The notes under the pieces: model-generated
The model's input: only the letters and a program-made list of their open reading frames with translations
What the model was told of the DNA's origin: nothing
The model's database searches: none
Program-made: the position numbers and the translations under genes
Origin: Trichoplax sp. H2
Taxonomy: Eukaryota > Placozoa > Uniplacotomia > Trichoplacea
DNA length: 64,000 nt
Assembly (NCBI GenBank): GCA_003344405.1
Contig: NOWV01000051.1
Location: 186,001 to 250,000 of the forward strand
Direction: 5' to 3'
Shown: piece after piece, positions 48,536-62,240 of the stretch
Numbering within the stretch: the first letter of the stretch is position 1
Layout of the letters: every line of letters begins with the position of its first letter

Positions 48536-51264
48536 ATAATTCTGTTGGCCTTAGGATAATCATCTTCTAACATGAGAGAAAGCCATTGGCTCAAGTATGG
48601 TAAAAATGGAGTGATAATGAACATTTGATCCAAAATGTGTTCAATTTACTAATGAGTTTTGATGTTATAATCGCTACAACGATGACTACATCTGGTGTAA
48701 GATTAAGATTGAACTATTTCCCATATTTATAAAGTACCAATAATATTTACCACTTTGATGCGATGCAGCTTGAATACCATTTCCATCAAGCAATATCAGG
48801 CACAAAATTATCACTTCAATGCCAAGAAAAGTGATTCCATTTTCCACGAAAAAGGAAAAAAGTCAAATTAGTATTTAATAAGCAAGAAAATCAATTAATC
48901 TACTCCATGAATCACAGTGAATCTATCAGCTTATCGAGATTGATGATTCAAAATGACAGGATTGATTTCAATCTGTTAAATCTATACCGTAATGAACGAT
49001 TTTAGCCATGAAACTTTCCAAATCGAATTGGTAACCACAACACTAAAAGAAATAATCTAGAATAAATTGTTACTAAATACTGGCTAAATTAGGAAGAGAT
49101 CCGCAATATAAATCGGTAAAATCAAATACTTTGAGAATCTAATGAATAAAAGGTAAAAGACAAGACTAATTAAGAATTGCTTTCTTTCTATAGATCGATG
49201 TATATATATCACTATATTGTTTTAAAAATAAACACGAGTGATAAATTTATTTGTTAACTTTAATTGTTTGTTATTATTGAGGAGTAGATATATAATTATT
49301 CATAAGATGTTTAAAGTTTTGTTTCCTTTACTCTATCATACATCATTGAAAAGATTTTGATGTCATTTATTTCTTGCAATGATGCCTCTTTTGTTAATAA
49401 TAATGATAGCAAATAAATACAATATCTACAAAAGCCACGATCAAGTGTTAATGACGACCTAGTTATTAATTTTAAGAAGTGTATTTCCTGCCCAGGTAAC
49501 AAAGAGGTGATAGAACTATAGTAGACATGATATTGAGTTATGTCAACAGAGGTGTAGAAAGGTATAACAATAAATCCAATACAGAGATCAACTTGCCAAG
49601 TATTTTATATGATCTGTCAATTCATCATTATTACTGTTGCTTTAATCGGTCCATACATGGATAGTAACATATACACATAGTGGTATGCTCAGTCTATCTT
49701 TATATGTACTTTATACACATGCTGTAGAATCTGATATGTACTTTACTTCATATTATACTTCTTATTAAGTATTATATTAATTTGGTCTACTTAGCGTCTG
49801 TTTACGATAACTACGTATGTAAGAGTTGTAAGTGGCAATGCTATATGAGTAATTACAGAATGTGTTTAAGGAGCTCATCAAAGTAATCAAGCTGACTGGT
49901 TAACGCTATCCACGAATCTTGTCTCTGTGCCAGCAGTATAAAACAATTATAATATTATTTTTTGGCGATTATAATTAACTCACACATGTCAACTGATCAA
50001 CCATTGTATTTACAGTATTTTGATAATAACATGATGAAGAAAACATCATTAAAATTTCATTACATATTAATTGAATTGATTAAATATTGAATAATAAATC
50101 GATCAGGGATTGAATTAATTTCGTATTTCCAATAATGTTAGGCAATATTTTAAGTTATTGCGTGGTTGCATCTAATCGTCATTATTATTTCCATGATTTA
50201 GCCATAAAAATCTTATCTTGTACTTGTATAAGATTTATTGGGCTTGAATATAGTAGTCGAAAGATATTAATCTAAAATATTGCAATAATATTTTGATACG
50301 CACAGGTATCATGTTAATCAATTAGCAGGGATAAAAATGAGGTTCAATTACTTTATCGGACGTATTTTGTAGCTATTTCCTCAGTATCAGCCCAAATTGT
50401 TACAGAAAGATTTAAAAATGGCTATATCAACTTATTATATGGTCATTTACGATAATTTTAAAAAATTCATAAATTAAATTAGCACACAGTCAGAAATTTC
50501 AGAAAAAATATGACGTAAAGTCGATCCTATTGAATATAGCTCTTGTAAATAGATGAATGAGCGTTCATAGTCGATAATCTTCATTGCTCAATAGTGGAGC
50601 AAGGATTAAAATTTGAACTTCAGCATCAATTTTTAATCAATATCGACTCAGTTTATTTGTAAATCTATCGATCGATCTGTCTAAGAATCTATCAATGCAT
50701 TTTATTTGTCATTATTAAATAGGGTATCTATAGATTTATATTTCCACATCAGATTGGCTTTAAGTATCTACATACTCAATTATATGGATCTCTAGTGGTT
50801 TATCTATCCATCTTATTTAGTAAATGTTGCACGAATGCCGTCGAAATCTCTTTATACTATATAGATATTTGTGTTATTTTATTATTTCGTAGAATAATTT
50901 TAGAATACATCCTTTGATATCAGCACATTGATTTCAATAACACTGTGATATTGTTTTAATCAGTCACTATAAAGTAAACTTCAGAGACTACGTTAAACTC
51001 TACTAATTATTGCGGAATAGCTTAAATTACTAGTTGAGATACACAGTAAATAATTGCATAACCGCTTGAAGGATGGATATGGTTATCCACATTGCTGAAC
51101 AGAAATTGGATTTACGTAATCTCACAAAATATATCTGGCAAGTCTAATGATATGTGTAGTAACCACTAACACAGATTCTGAAGAATATGAGAAAAAATTC
51201 ATCCCTGACTTATTAAGGCTTAGTTTAATTGCTAGTAATAGATTAAACTATGAAAGAGTTTACT

Positions 51265-51587
51265 ACCAAATTTACTATGCTAATTAGAATACACGGGTGG
51301 ATACCTAGTTTAGAAAAATATTCGCGCTTCTGCATTCTGATTGTTATTTTCAATAATAATAAATTTGCAGTTATACTGTAAACTTCCTAGTCTCTATTAA
51401 CTATTACAATGGATTAAAGTTCAATCAAAAACAACTTCAATCCATTTTAACCTCGTGGATAGAATTTTTTAAATAACCAATTTCGCTAGCTCAATTACCA
51501 TTAGAAAGTATAGAATCATTGTAATTATTTTTCAACTTATTCCATATTTATTTCTAATTTCTTTCTGTACGATGGGCATTTCAGTAG
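51265..51587. repeat. Left copy of a 320-bp near-identical duplication around the assembly gap
   Basis: Nearly the same sequence recurs at 52064-52384, with only scattered substitutions and a few one-base indels. Both copies start at ACCAAATTTACTATGC and end at GGGCATTTCAGTAG. Confidence 0.9.
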
Positions 51588-52043
51588 TGTGATGTTTCGG
51601 AAGATTGTGGATTCGTCATGATCACAGTAAATTACTAGAGTTAATTTAGTAGAGGAATAGAGTTTATTGGAATTAGTGCGAAGGAAAAACCGTATGAGAT
51701 TACAGCGTGTATAACGACGTGACTAGTCGAATAGCTATAGTAATGTAGCATAGGTAAAGCGTGCAAGCTTACCGTGTAACTAGCAGAACTAACTAACGAG
51801 ATAGGTGAAAGAAGATAGCTTTTATAATGTATGAAGCACAGCAGGAGGAAATCATGAATGACTAATAAGAATATGTTACTTCTATGTTAAGACAGGGCTA
51901 CGATATAATTCAGCTAGATTCAAAGCGATTTCCACAGAGTATTTTGTTAAATATAAATTATACATATTTAGAGTTATGCTACAATCTAGTGGAAATTGAC
52001 TTTTACTAAAAATAGACTATACCGTATTTAGAAGTAAACACTA

Positions 52044-52063
52044 NNNNNNNNNNNNNNNNNNNN
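52044..52063. other. Assembly gap, 20 N
   Basis: A run of 20 N, the only unresolved bases in the window. The right copy of the 320-bp duplication begins at the very next base. Confidence 0.99.
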
Positions 52064-52384
52064 ACCAAATTTACTATGCTAATTAGAATACACGGGTGGA
52101 TACCTAGTTTAGAAAAATATTCGCGCTTCTGCATTCTGGTTGTTACTTTCAATAATAATAAATTTGTAGTTACACTGTAAACTTCCTAGTCTCTATTAAC
52201 TATTACAACGGATTAAAGTTTAATCAAAAACAACTTCAATCCATTTTAACCTCGTGGATAGAATTTTTAAATAACCAATTTCGCTAGCTCGATTACCATT
52301 GGAAAATATAGAATCATTGTAATTATTTTTCAACTTATTCCATATTTATTTCTAATTTCTTCTGTACGATGGGCATTTCAGTAG
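52064..52384. repeat. Right copy of the 320-bp duplication, abutting the gap
   Basis: Partner of 51265-51587. That it begins exactly at the gap edge suggests the contig on this side starts inside the duplicated segment. Confidence 0.9.
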
Positions 52385-53029
52385 CCTTTAGGTTAATGAT
52401 GGAATCAATTCTAAAATATAATTCTAAAACCTGGTTTATTTTTTTACTACCTATTCGCCAATATCTCACTTTCGACACCATTTCAATATTAATTTAATTT
52501 CAAATTAACATGGTAACGGGCCTGATTAATAACTTATAATTACGGTAGCTAGTCGTCATAAATTCTAGATAAAAATATCGAGTTGTTCATCGCGATGTCT
52601 TTAAAATTTAAATTACTTAATAATAGATTTATTGTTTGCAACCATCCTGAAATCCTCGTTACTTCCTAAAATCCAGATAATTCATCGATCATCGATTGTT
52701 CTTCTTAATTTTATGACTGAACTTTCGTTCAGTTTTGAGTCGCATAACAAGTTATGCCGCTGATAGTAATTACGCGCTATAATAATAGCATACATTGAAT
52801 ATTTAATAAATATAGTATGGACGTAAGGTCGATCTAACACTTATTGTTGTTATGGTTAAATTTTATTCATATCTAAAGTAAAGAGCGAATGATAGCTATT
52901 GAAGTAATGGAACTCTACAGTTAAATTAAATTATATATCAGCTTTACTGATATCATATTTTACATCATACAATTCTCGTGTACCGTATTATTACGTTCTT
53001 CAAGGATCCTGCAAATAGGTTATATTGAA

Positions 53030-53640
53030 AGATCTTGACGGAACTAGTAGATATAGTTATAAATTATATCACCAGTTAGTTCAATCATTAACCTTGATTG
53101 GCTTCAAAAAGAATGGAATATCGACTATATTGATGTTTAGATGAAATAGATAATGTTTAGAGGATGTTTACCTGAAGATAGATTTGACGTGCGACGGTCA
53201 CTACAGCTTGGTAAGAGTGACTACTAATTACTGTATAAATAATTGACGTAAGAACAGGACAAATATATAGCATAAATTTCGCAGAACCGGTAACTGCTGA
53301 ACTTTACAACTGTTCTAAAATTTCCTTGGTAGATTAATTATAAATTATATTTCGGGTTAGCGATATAATTTATAACTATATCCACCAAGGCGATTTTGCA
53401 TCTATTACTGACTTTTGTCGATCTTAAAAAGGAATAGATAACGTATATGCTGATGCTTGGCTTTAACAGCTAATGATTATAATGTATTTAGCTGAAAATA
53501 TATTAGATATACGAAAGTCGACATGTCTGAGTAAGTGGGTTTGCAAATTCTTTATGATTAACGCAAGAGCAGGATAAATATAACGTGAATTCAGTGAAAC
53601 TGGCAACTACTAAACATTGTGCAATGTTGTTGTTCATGCT
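53030..53640. repeat. Two-copy tandem repeat, about 300 bp, with a 21-bp perfect inverted repeat
   Basis: The halves share A(G/A)ATAGATAA(T/C)GT, GACGTAAGAACAGGA versus AACGCAAGAGCAGGA, and GAACCGGTAACTGCTGAAC versus GAAACTGGCAACTACTAAAC. The 21-mer at 53050-53070 recurs as its exact reverse complement at 53362-53382. Confidence 0.65.
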
Positions 53641-56600
53641 TTAAACTATTTTTAATATTTCTTTTACAACATTGACAGATTAATTCTATAACAGCGTTGA
53701 ATAATTAACAAAGCGTTTTATAAATTTTAAATTATTCATATACTATATAAATGAATCTCGTTCGATTTGTTGTCATTTTATGGTACGTAGCTCGTATGTT
53801 GGCTCTAAAATTAAATTTAACTCTGTTGTTGCGTTAAATTTAAAACATGAAAGATGTTTATGCTAATTGCTTTGATCTTTTGATATTGCTATTTATTTCA
53901 CCCGCCCATATCCTACGATCAATGATATTAGGAATACTAATTTGTCAATAGTACAGGATATTAGGTCAATTATATTAGGATTGATGATATTTACAAAACA
54001 CATTTTTTGACATATCTGTTAGATCACTAAAAAGAAGTTAGATCACTAAAAATGATACTATATCCGCAGTATCAGCAAGACTTAGCTAATAATATTGATA
54101 CTTTCTGTACCACAATAACTAATAATGGTGTCAATATCTTGGTTAGACTACAATAATTATTGTTAGTAGCCAGTTATATAAATGACTTCAATATTGTAAT
54201 TGCAGTAATGATAATTGATACTTGCGGTGTAGTAGATAATTATCTCTTTGCTTTGATAAGTTATACATTAACATCAGATTGACAATTTATTACTCTTGAG
54301 AAGCTCATTTCTACTGTTACAGACTGGGGGTTAATTTTCTAAGCATTCTAAATTAAATGAATTATCTTATAGCTCGATATAATACAGCTAGATGCATTAT
54401 TTTATCTCAGATAACTATTTACAGCTCATTTACTATACCATTTACTGGCTTAGTTTATTTGATTCATGCTATTACTGTATATTGTTGAATACTATGATCA
54501 CCCAAGAAAATATTCACTAATTCATATAGCTAATCAGTTGGTTATAGAATTTTGCCTTAAATTCCATGATATATCGTATCAACTTGTTTTAAGGTCAAAT
54601 TATCTATTGATTTAGCAATAATTTTTACGCGTTCAATTAATTTAATTTTAAATTTTACTGTATGCGCCGTAATATGTGTAAGCACTGCATTATATATCGC
54701 GTAACAACATGCTTTTACCGATATTATTTTGGAATTCGCGGTATCCAATTGAAGTATCCTGCTCTGATTTCTTTATCTAGACAAATGCTTAGTTCCTCCT
54801 ACAAATATTATCTGATTTCTTAGAAAATATGTGCTATTACCGCGTTGATAGAGAATAGAGTCTTACTAAAACATTCTTAGCAGAAATTTTTCATGCAGTA
54901 CATTATATTGGACAGTATTTGATCGTACTGGAAGGAAAAATTGATACCATCATTTGCATGCCATAGACAACACTTTATGGCAATTTCATTCTTTAAAAAA
55001 TTGGCTGTTAGTTTATTCTGGTCCTTGAATAGTAGAAGATATTGCATTTATCATAGAAGTAGTTGGTTGTTTATTCTTATGAATAGAATTGAGAAACCTG
55101 CCGCAGATCAATAAAATTCTTAAACTTTCTGGGTAAGAGATGGTATGAATTGCTGGAGTAAAATAGGTTTATATGTTGCATCATCTTGGAAACTAGCCTT
55201 TTCATTTATCTCTACTGCTTAAGTTATAGACACTAAATTTTAGAACTAGCTCTTAAGTTACTGAATTTGAAAATCTCTGATTAGGCTATCTAGTGTTTAA
55301 ATTCTGATTAGAATGATTTTAGAAGTTGAGGTCGTACTAATGACGGAAGAGTTTCCATCATCAATAAAATGGCTATGATATATTTTAGCTTAATATTGGT
55401 AATATTATTTCGCTTTTCACTTTGTACAATAAGATTTCTCCAAATAGCATAACCCAGATTGACCGGATATATCATACAGGATAATTGAGAATATATAAGA
55501 ATGACCATTCATCTAGCGCTAGGATGTCATTGTTATTATAAAAGGAGAGGCCGGAAATGTAGTTCTGATATTTAACCTAAGGAAATAATATTACTTTAAA
55601 TTGTCTGGGTATTTATTGTCGAAGGATAAACACATCTTCCAGGAACGGTGATGTAAATCAAGAGGATTAAACAGCTTGTAAAATTTAAATATACTGCTAT
55701 TTAGCTATTTTGATAATTTTAAATTATAGGATATATCGTTACGATCGTGACAATTTCAGCTTGCTTGCTGTATATGATTAGAGCGAAACGTTCTTGGAAT
55801 AAACTATTAAAATGGAATGATTAGATTTTATGAGCATTCTCTCATATGTCTTTTCCAAGTGTATTTTATTCTACAATCCTTGTCCATGTAGCTATTCACT
55901 ATTCAGGGGTCAAATTTAGTATTGTAGTGCCACTCCAATCATGATCTATGTAAATATCCATTCTTAACATAAGTAACGCAGTTTTATTTACAAAAAAATA
56001 AATTTAATATTCTTGTACTGCCTTTGCTAAGGTGATGACAATCTATTTATTTTATATTATACTAGTGTTACTTATTATAAAATCAGCCGAGCATTTATTA
56101 GAGTACAAGATAGAGAATATCGAAAGCTGCTTTATCCTGATCAGTCATCAGATAAATGGATTTCATAATTTGCTTTCTATCGTTATAGATGCGATATTAG
56201 ACGAAGGTATTCCGAGCATTTGTTAGAGATAGGCTTTATTAGGATGCAAGGTAGACAACCATTAAGGCTTAGTTGTTATAGTTAGTGATTGAAAGGATTT
56301 AAATCTGCAACTTTGCCCATACCAAGATTTAGTAGCGTTTGAAGTCATACTCGAATTTATTAGTGTTTATTATAGCCTAATTATAGTTCGATATTGGAAA
56401 TAGATATTTGAGTACTGTATTAGCTATAAGAATAAAAGATAGATTACAGTTTAAGCATCTTTGTAATAATTATATCTGTAATCAAAGATTAGGAGATGTA
56501 AGGGTTTATATTGTTAGAAGTATAACGCGATATCGGATTAAAGGACTTTATCCTACATCAAATAAGTTTATTCTAAGTTTTTGTTTATAACAGATGTAAT

Positions 56601-58646
56601 AGACAGCTGTTGACATAATAACAATTTGTGCCGTTCAATGATTTAGTTGAGGTTAATGACTATTTTATGTTAAGAGGATTTGGAAGAAGACTACCTTTCC
56701 CTTTTATTTCCTTTTGTACATTGTGTAAGAATAAATAGTTTGTTATTTACGAAGTCGAGATGAATGAAATCATAGATTGGAAGTAAACTTTTATAATGTT
56801 TAATTTCTTTCATCATTTTAAATAACATCTGCTAAGTTAAAGCTAATAACAGCTGATGAAAACCGTGTTGATTTTCTGCATTGTATAAACTTCCGTCATT
56901 TTCCGACTGGATTTTTGGTACGATGAGCATAAAAAGTTGGATGATTGTCGATCTGTCATGTCCATTATAACTACATACAGTGCTGTACTATGTACAGAAG
57001 TTTCTCGTCTTCCTTCTGTTGCCTTGCTATAGTGTGACTAGAAAATAAAAAGTATTATAGTTTACTGATTGGAACTTACGTGTTTGATAGCTAGTTAATG
57101 ATTGATTTTAATTGTACTTTATTACCTATCATGTATAAGCATGAAATGCACGGTAGGCAGGCCAGACATGAACTTAATATCAGATATGGCCCGAATGCTT
57201 CTTTAATTTATTCATTAACCTTAATCTTATTCTTCGGTTGTAGGGCTATAAGATCAAATTTTTTTCTAGCTTTATTAATATTGAAGAATGAATTGAAAAT
57301 AGCCACAGTTGTTAAATAATGCCTCTTTATTGGAGGCATTATAATTGGGCATTTTCAGAATCAATTATCAAGATCCCGTAAATAAAGCATAATATCTTAT
57401 TTGTCATTGGTGTTGTTGTTTCATGTACAGGAGAAATTGCATTAAAATTGTTAGGGTCAAATCTCTTCAAACCCAATCCCTTTTAATTGATCTACTACGA
57501 TATTCTAAACGCGAGCGTAGAACCTAACGAAGAGAATTTAACTTATTTTAACAACCGTTATTGCAAATTCAGATATTCTGCGCTTGTAAAAATTAGACAA
57601 ATAACTGAGCGCTTTGTCTATTTCTACCATTCTAATTTTATTTGGAAAGAGGGCGATTTTACCAACTGTTTTGAAATTTCCTTTAATCATTAGGTCTAGT
57701 ATTGGTCGTTTAAAATTATATTGATAGCATCATTGACATTGATACTACGGTTTGAAGGTTAATTTGGGTCTTGAATAACTGTTAAGACGCACTCTATGTT
57801 TACGATACTCTATTTATTTAGTCAAAAATAAAGTTAAGATTTTTGCGCTCCCATGAAAGACTATATCTAGATGTTACATATTGATTATAATAAAAGCTTT
57901 ATTTTATGGGCTAATTAATCGTTTCTTTCTATTTGTTATCTTTTAATTTACAGTTACCATTGAAGCTCGTACATAGTATTTTATTCATTGACAAATGCCT
58001 GAGTAGGTAGCGAGGTATGATTAAAGGATGTGGTGTTTATATTATCTTGTATCAAAAAAACAACTGAAATATTGGGGTAAAATCGAATATAGGCTAAGTA
58101 TATAAATGTATGTATACTTGAATCAGCCAGAATGACGACTTTTGAATTGGAATTCATTATAGGCGATTTGTTATAACTATTCTTTCTTACATATACAAAT
58201 CCATTCCGGTATATAAAAAAATAACGGAATTGAACTGGTGTCTGTCGATTTTGCTTTGTGTAGTTGTAGATGCAATACAGTATCATTTTGAGATGACTAT
58301 TTATTGGATAAGAGCGATCGTCTTAAGAGTTTCCTTAAATGCTTCTATACCATAACGGAAATACGCTAATAAAAAACCCTTGCCGTAATTTCTAGATATT
58401 AAAATGTATATCTCAATATTTGTAACATCAATGCGGATTAATAAGCATGATATAAACTTAGACCGACTATGATACATACTAGTATGCATAATAACAACAT
58501 TTCAGGCATTAGCCGTCTCTTATATATGATATAGTTATAGTTGGAATTATTCTCCATACCTTTGTGGACCAAATGGAGAGCAGGAAATAGAATACGATTT
58601 GATACTGATAAAGCCGACAGATAGATGGAACTGCTATGTATCTGCC

Positions 58647-58760
58647 GACAAGACCAGCTTCAAAACTACCGACTTATTATCAAGTTGATGATGAACATGT
58701 CTCATAAAATCGACAAGACCAGCTTCAATATCCACAAAGTTGATGATGAGCCTGTCTGCA
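58647..58760. repeat. Two-copy tandem repeat, about 62 bp
   Basis: CGACAAGACCAGCTTCAA followed by AAGTTGATGATGA(A/G)C(A/C)TGTCT occurs twice in a row. Confidence 0.8.
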
Positions 58761-60360
58761 ATTTTTTTCTATCTTGAAGAATGTTCAAAAAGAACGTTAT
58801 AATACGCCATTTTTGCAGTTACAAATTACTAATTATTCTACCTCTGTAAATAAGCAGCATTCATGCAATAGTACAAGTGGTTGGTAGCAATTATAAAATC
58901 TGTCATTTCAGACATGGTCTACTATACTATTACTGGCTGTTAAGGAGCAACAATTGCATAGCTGCTGTAGCCTAATTTCCTTAAGATTACCTATCTAGAA
59001 ATGTGTTTATGTTGATTTATCTATGACGTTTTATATGTTTTTAATTAATAGATCAGTGTATAATTTTACAATATTATTATTTATGTACTAATAACTCCTG
59101 TTGAAGTAGATTTACTATAGATTAGCTGATTTTCTCAATCGAGTTTGGGTTCAGATTTGTCGAAGAGAGGAGATTGCCAGGATTTAGAGTATTTAGAGGG
59201 GGTGTAGGTAAGTATCGAGCAGGACAAAACTGACAGTAGCAGTTTTAATTTTTCGTCATTATAAAATTTGTAATACTGGCTAATACTGCAGTCTAGCTCA
59301 CAGCCGTATAAACTACATCATGGATAAAATTCGATCACTCTGAGTTTAAAATGGTAACGAAAAGTTTGCAAATAAATGTGAATTTACAGCAATGCGGAGC
59401 TACGTCTACATCCTTCAAGAGGATAATAAACCTATCGTGCGAGAAGCAAATGGTTCATTTTTCGCGTTATGGGATACAATTCACGAATAAGATAATACAG
59501 CCTAGGATAGTCATAGGGCTGTCGTTGAGTAGCATAGGTAACATGCATGAAATTCTAAAAATCGATATGCTCAAAGCATTCACAGACATCTCGTTTTCTG
59601 GAAGCTACTTCGAGAGAGCAAGTACAGGATTGACATTAGATGATAAATGGAAAGTTTATAGAAAGGGTACAAACAAAGATATTCTATATTAACTAGAGGT
59701 GCTTTAGTGATATTGTGTATGATTTGCATAGGGATTTACTGTGGCCTAACAAGTATGATTGACTCATCATTATCGTTGAAAGTACAGTAAATCATAAATA
59801 CTGTACTGATATTGCTCTATTGAAAACAGATAGAGATACAAAATGGCAAAATTGTTGATGGTTGTAACCGTGGCTACCCACTAAGTATACTTTAAAAAGT
59901 ATAGTATTGCTCATCACTTTCATCGATCCGAAAGACAAGCACAACCTTGAGAAAGTTATAGTACATTGCCTAAAGTACTTTCAACACGTCTGAATTTTTC
60001 CTTAGATCAAATTGTCATTTTCAGTGGCATAAAGTACCAACCGTGAGTACTATGGCGTTGTCAGTCGAGGAACACCATAATAACATCAATTTCGCAAGCG
60101 ATTTGCGCAGCTATGGACGACTAGAAAAAAAATCTAGAAGTAAACTTGTTGTTGTTGCTCTGGAGGTCCATCAGGCAGCCGACTGGCGGTTACCAAAATG
60201 ATCATTCTCTTAGCACATATTAACACGGATTACTAGATACTCTATCGGATGTAGTGTCTCGATCTAGTAGTCTATGATCTCATCCATCGCTAGCAAAAAA
60301 TAATGTCGCCCATAAGGGGCTTGTGGAACTGTCAACGGTAGCAAATGAATGGCCATGGAT

Positions 60361-60666
60361 AATTATCATTTTTTTAGGGGGGGGGGCAGAGTAGAGTGCT
60401 ATTTTTGAAGCTTACCCTTTAGGAGTTGAGTGTGTAAATAATCTATCAGAGTAAGGTAGACAATTATCATATTTTTTTGGGGGGGGGCAGGATAAGACTG
60501 CTATTTTTGAAGCTTACCCTTTAGGAGTCGAGTGTGTAAATAATCTATTAGAGTAATTTAGACTATTATCATTTTTTTGGGGGGGGGGCAGGATAGACTG
60601 CTATTTTTGAAGCTTACCCTTTAGGAGTTGAGTGTGTAAATAATCTATCAGAGTAAGGTAGACAAT
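60361..60666. repeat. Three-copy tandem repeat, about 102 bp, each with a T7-G10 tract
   Basis: Copies begin near 60361, 60462 and 60565. Each has ATTATCAT, a run of T, a run of about ten G, then CAG(A/G)(G/A)TA(G/A), CTATTTTTGAAGCTTACCCT, TTAGGAGT(T/C)GAGTGTG and TAAATAATCTAT. The copies are nearly identical outside the G run, so the array is young. Confidence 0.9.
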
Positions 60667-60989
60667 GTTGAATACATCACGTATAGCCATGACAGGACAA
60701 GGTAAATGGATCAAGTTGAGTGCTGCACTTGTACAGTTCTTGCTTTCCATTTTTAGCAGCCATGAATGAAAATTATTCTACGAGCATATTGACGATGATA
60801 ACAATTTTGTTTCAAAATCAGATATCAGGATGGATCGTAGCGCTGCCCTTTCTGGAGAAACTTGGAGTTTGTTTCATGAACAACAACATATGCGTATCTA
60901 GTAGCACGGTTTTCAATCAATGGAGAAGAACTCGTTACTTTAATGGATGAATGAGTGATTTAATAATTTATAGCCAGGTACTAATCAAG

Positions 60990-61604
60990 TTCATCCACTG
61001 TTTCCATCACTGCTAGCAATCTTATCATCGTACCTATGCCTACCCTACTCTATTCTTGCCCAATGCCTAGTCTACACTCGAGTGAAATTCAATCCAATAA
61101 TGATCATAATACCACTATTCTAGCAATATAGAATATCAAGACATCCTTCATGCATTACTTAATTCACCACTGGTTCGCCTCCTTTAACTAGCAATCGCAT
61201 CGTTGTATCTGGTTGTATCGATGCCTACGCTATCCCTGTCCAATGCCCATGATATACTCGGGTGAAATTCAATCCAACAGCGACCATAATACCATTATTA
61301 AAGCAATGGACATAAAATGAAGAAATCGTTTACGTACTGGTTAAATCACTGGTGGTTCGCCTTTTTTAACTAGCAATCGCATGATCGTAGCGATGCCTAC
61401 TCTATTCGTACCCACTCGAGTGGAATGGAATCTAATCGTGACCATGATACCCCTGTTATAGCAATATAGAATCAAGACATCGTTCACGTACTGCTTTTAA
61501 ATCATGGCTAGTTCGCTTCCTTTATCTAGCCATGCCAGCGCATCATCGCACCTAGATCTACTCTATTCCTGTCCACGATACACTCGAGTGAAATTCAATT
61601 TAAT
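60990..61604. repeat. About 3.5 copies of a 160-180 bp tandem repeat
   Basis: CTCGAGTGAAATTCAAT-like anchors lie near 61075, 61255, 61413 and 61582, with shared CATAATACCA, AGCAATATAGAAT, TGGTTCGCCTCCTTTAACTA and GCAATCGCAT blocks. Confidence 0.85.
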
Positions 61605-62240
61605 CTTTCTACTACTGTACTGTGATGATTTATGAAAGCTTTGATTACTATTGCAAGATATCTAGTTGACTACAGTACTGTATGGATGCTTATTTACTCC
61701 AATCTGCAGTACTTCAAGAGAAAATTGAAGTAGTCGATGAAGGGGGGGAGGAAAAAAACTTTCTACCACTGTACTGTGATGATTTGTGAAAGCCTTGATG
61801 ACGATTGCACGATTGTCAATGAAGATCTCTAGTTCACTAATAAGGTACAGCATGGATGCTTATTTACTCCAATGCAGTGCAGATTGGACACTTTCAATTT
61901 TCTCTTTGGAAAATTGAAGTAGTCGATGAAGGGGGAGGAAAAAAACTTTCTACCACTGTACAGTGATGATTTGTGAAAGCCTTGATGACGATTGCACGAT
62001 TGTCAATGAAGATCTCTAGTTCACTAAGGTACAGCATGGATGCTTATTTACTCCAATGCAGTGCAGATTGGACACTTTCAATTTTCTCTTGGAAAATTGA
62101 AGTAGTCGATGAAAAAGGGGGGGGGGGAAACAACTTTCTACTACTGTAATGTGATGATTTGTAAAAGTTTTGATGACGATTGTATGCTTGTCAAGGACAA
62201 CTTTTTTATTGTCTTGTGTTCTTCTTGTTTATTTACTCGT
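61605..62240. repeat. About 3.5 copies of a 155-187 bp tandem repeat with hairpin and G run
   Basis: CTTTCTACTACTGTA anchors lie at 61605, 61759, 61946 and 62133. The third and fourth anchors are each preceded by CAATTTTC...GAAAATTG (a short hairpin), GTAGTCGATGAA and a G run of five to ten followed by A. It directly follows the previous array without a spacer. Confidence 0.88.

Noticed and set aside
59351-59692. 113-codon plus-strand frame starting with a true ATG
   Set aside because: Longest orphan frame of the right half, but no domain, no signal peptide or membrane segment and no splice context that I can defend. Chance cannot be excluded.
60720-60950. 76-codon plus-strand frame between two tandem arrays
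   Set aside because: Hydrophobic start but no supporting splice sites or family features.
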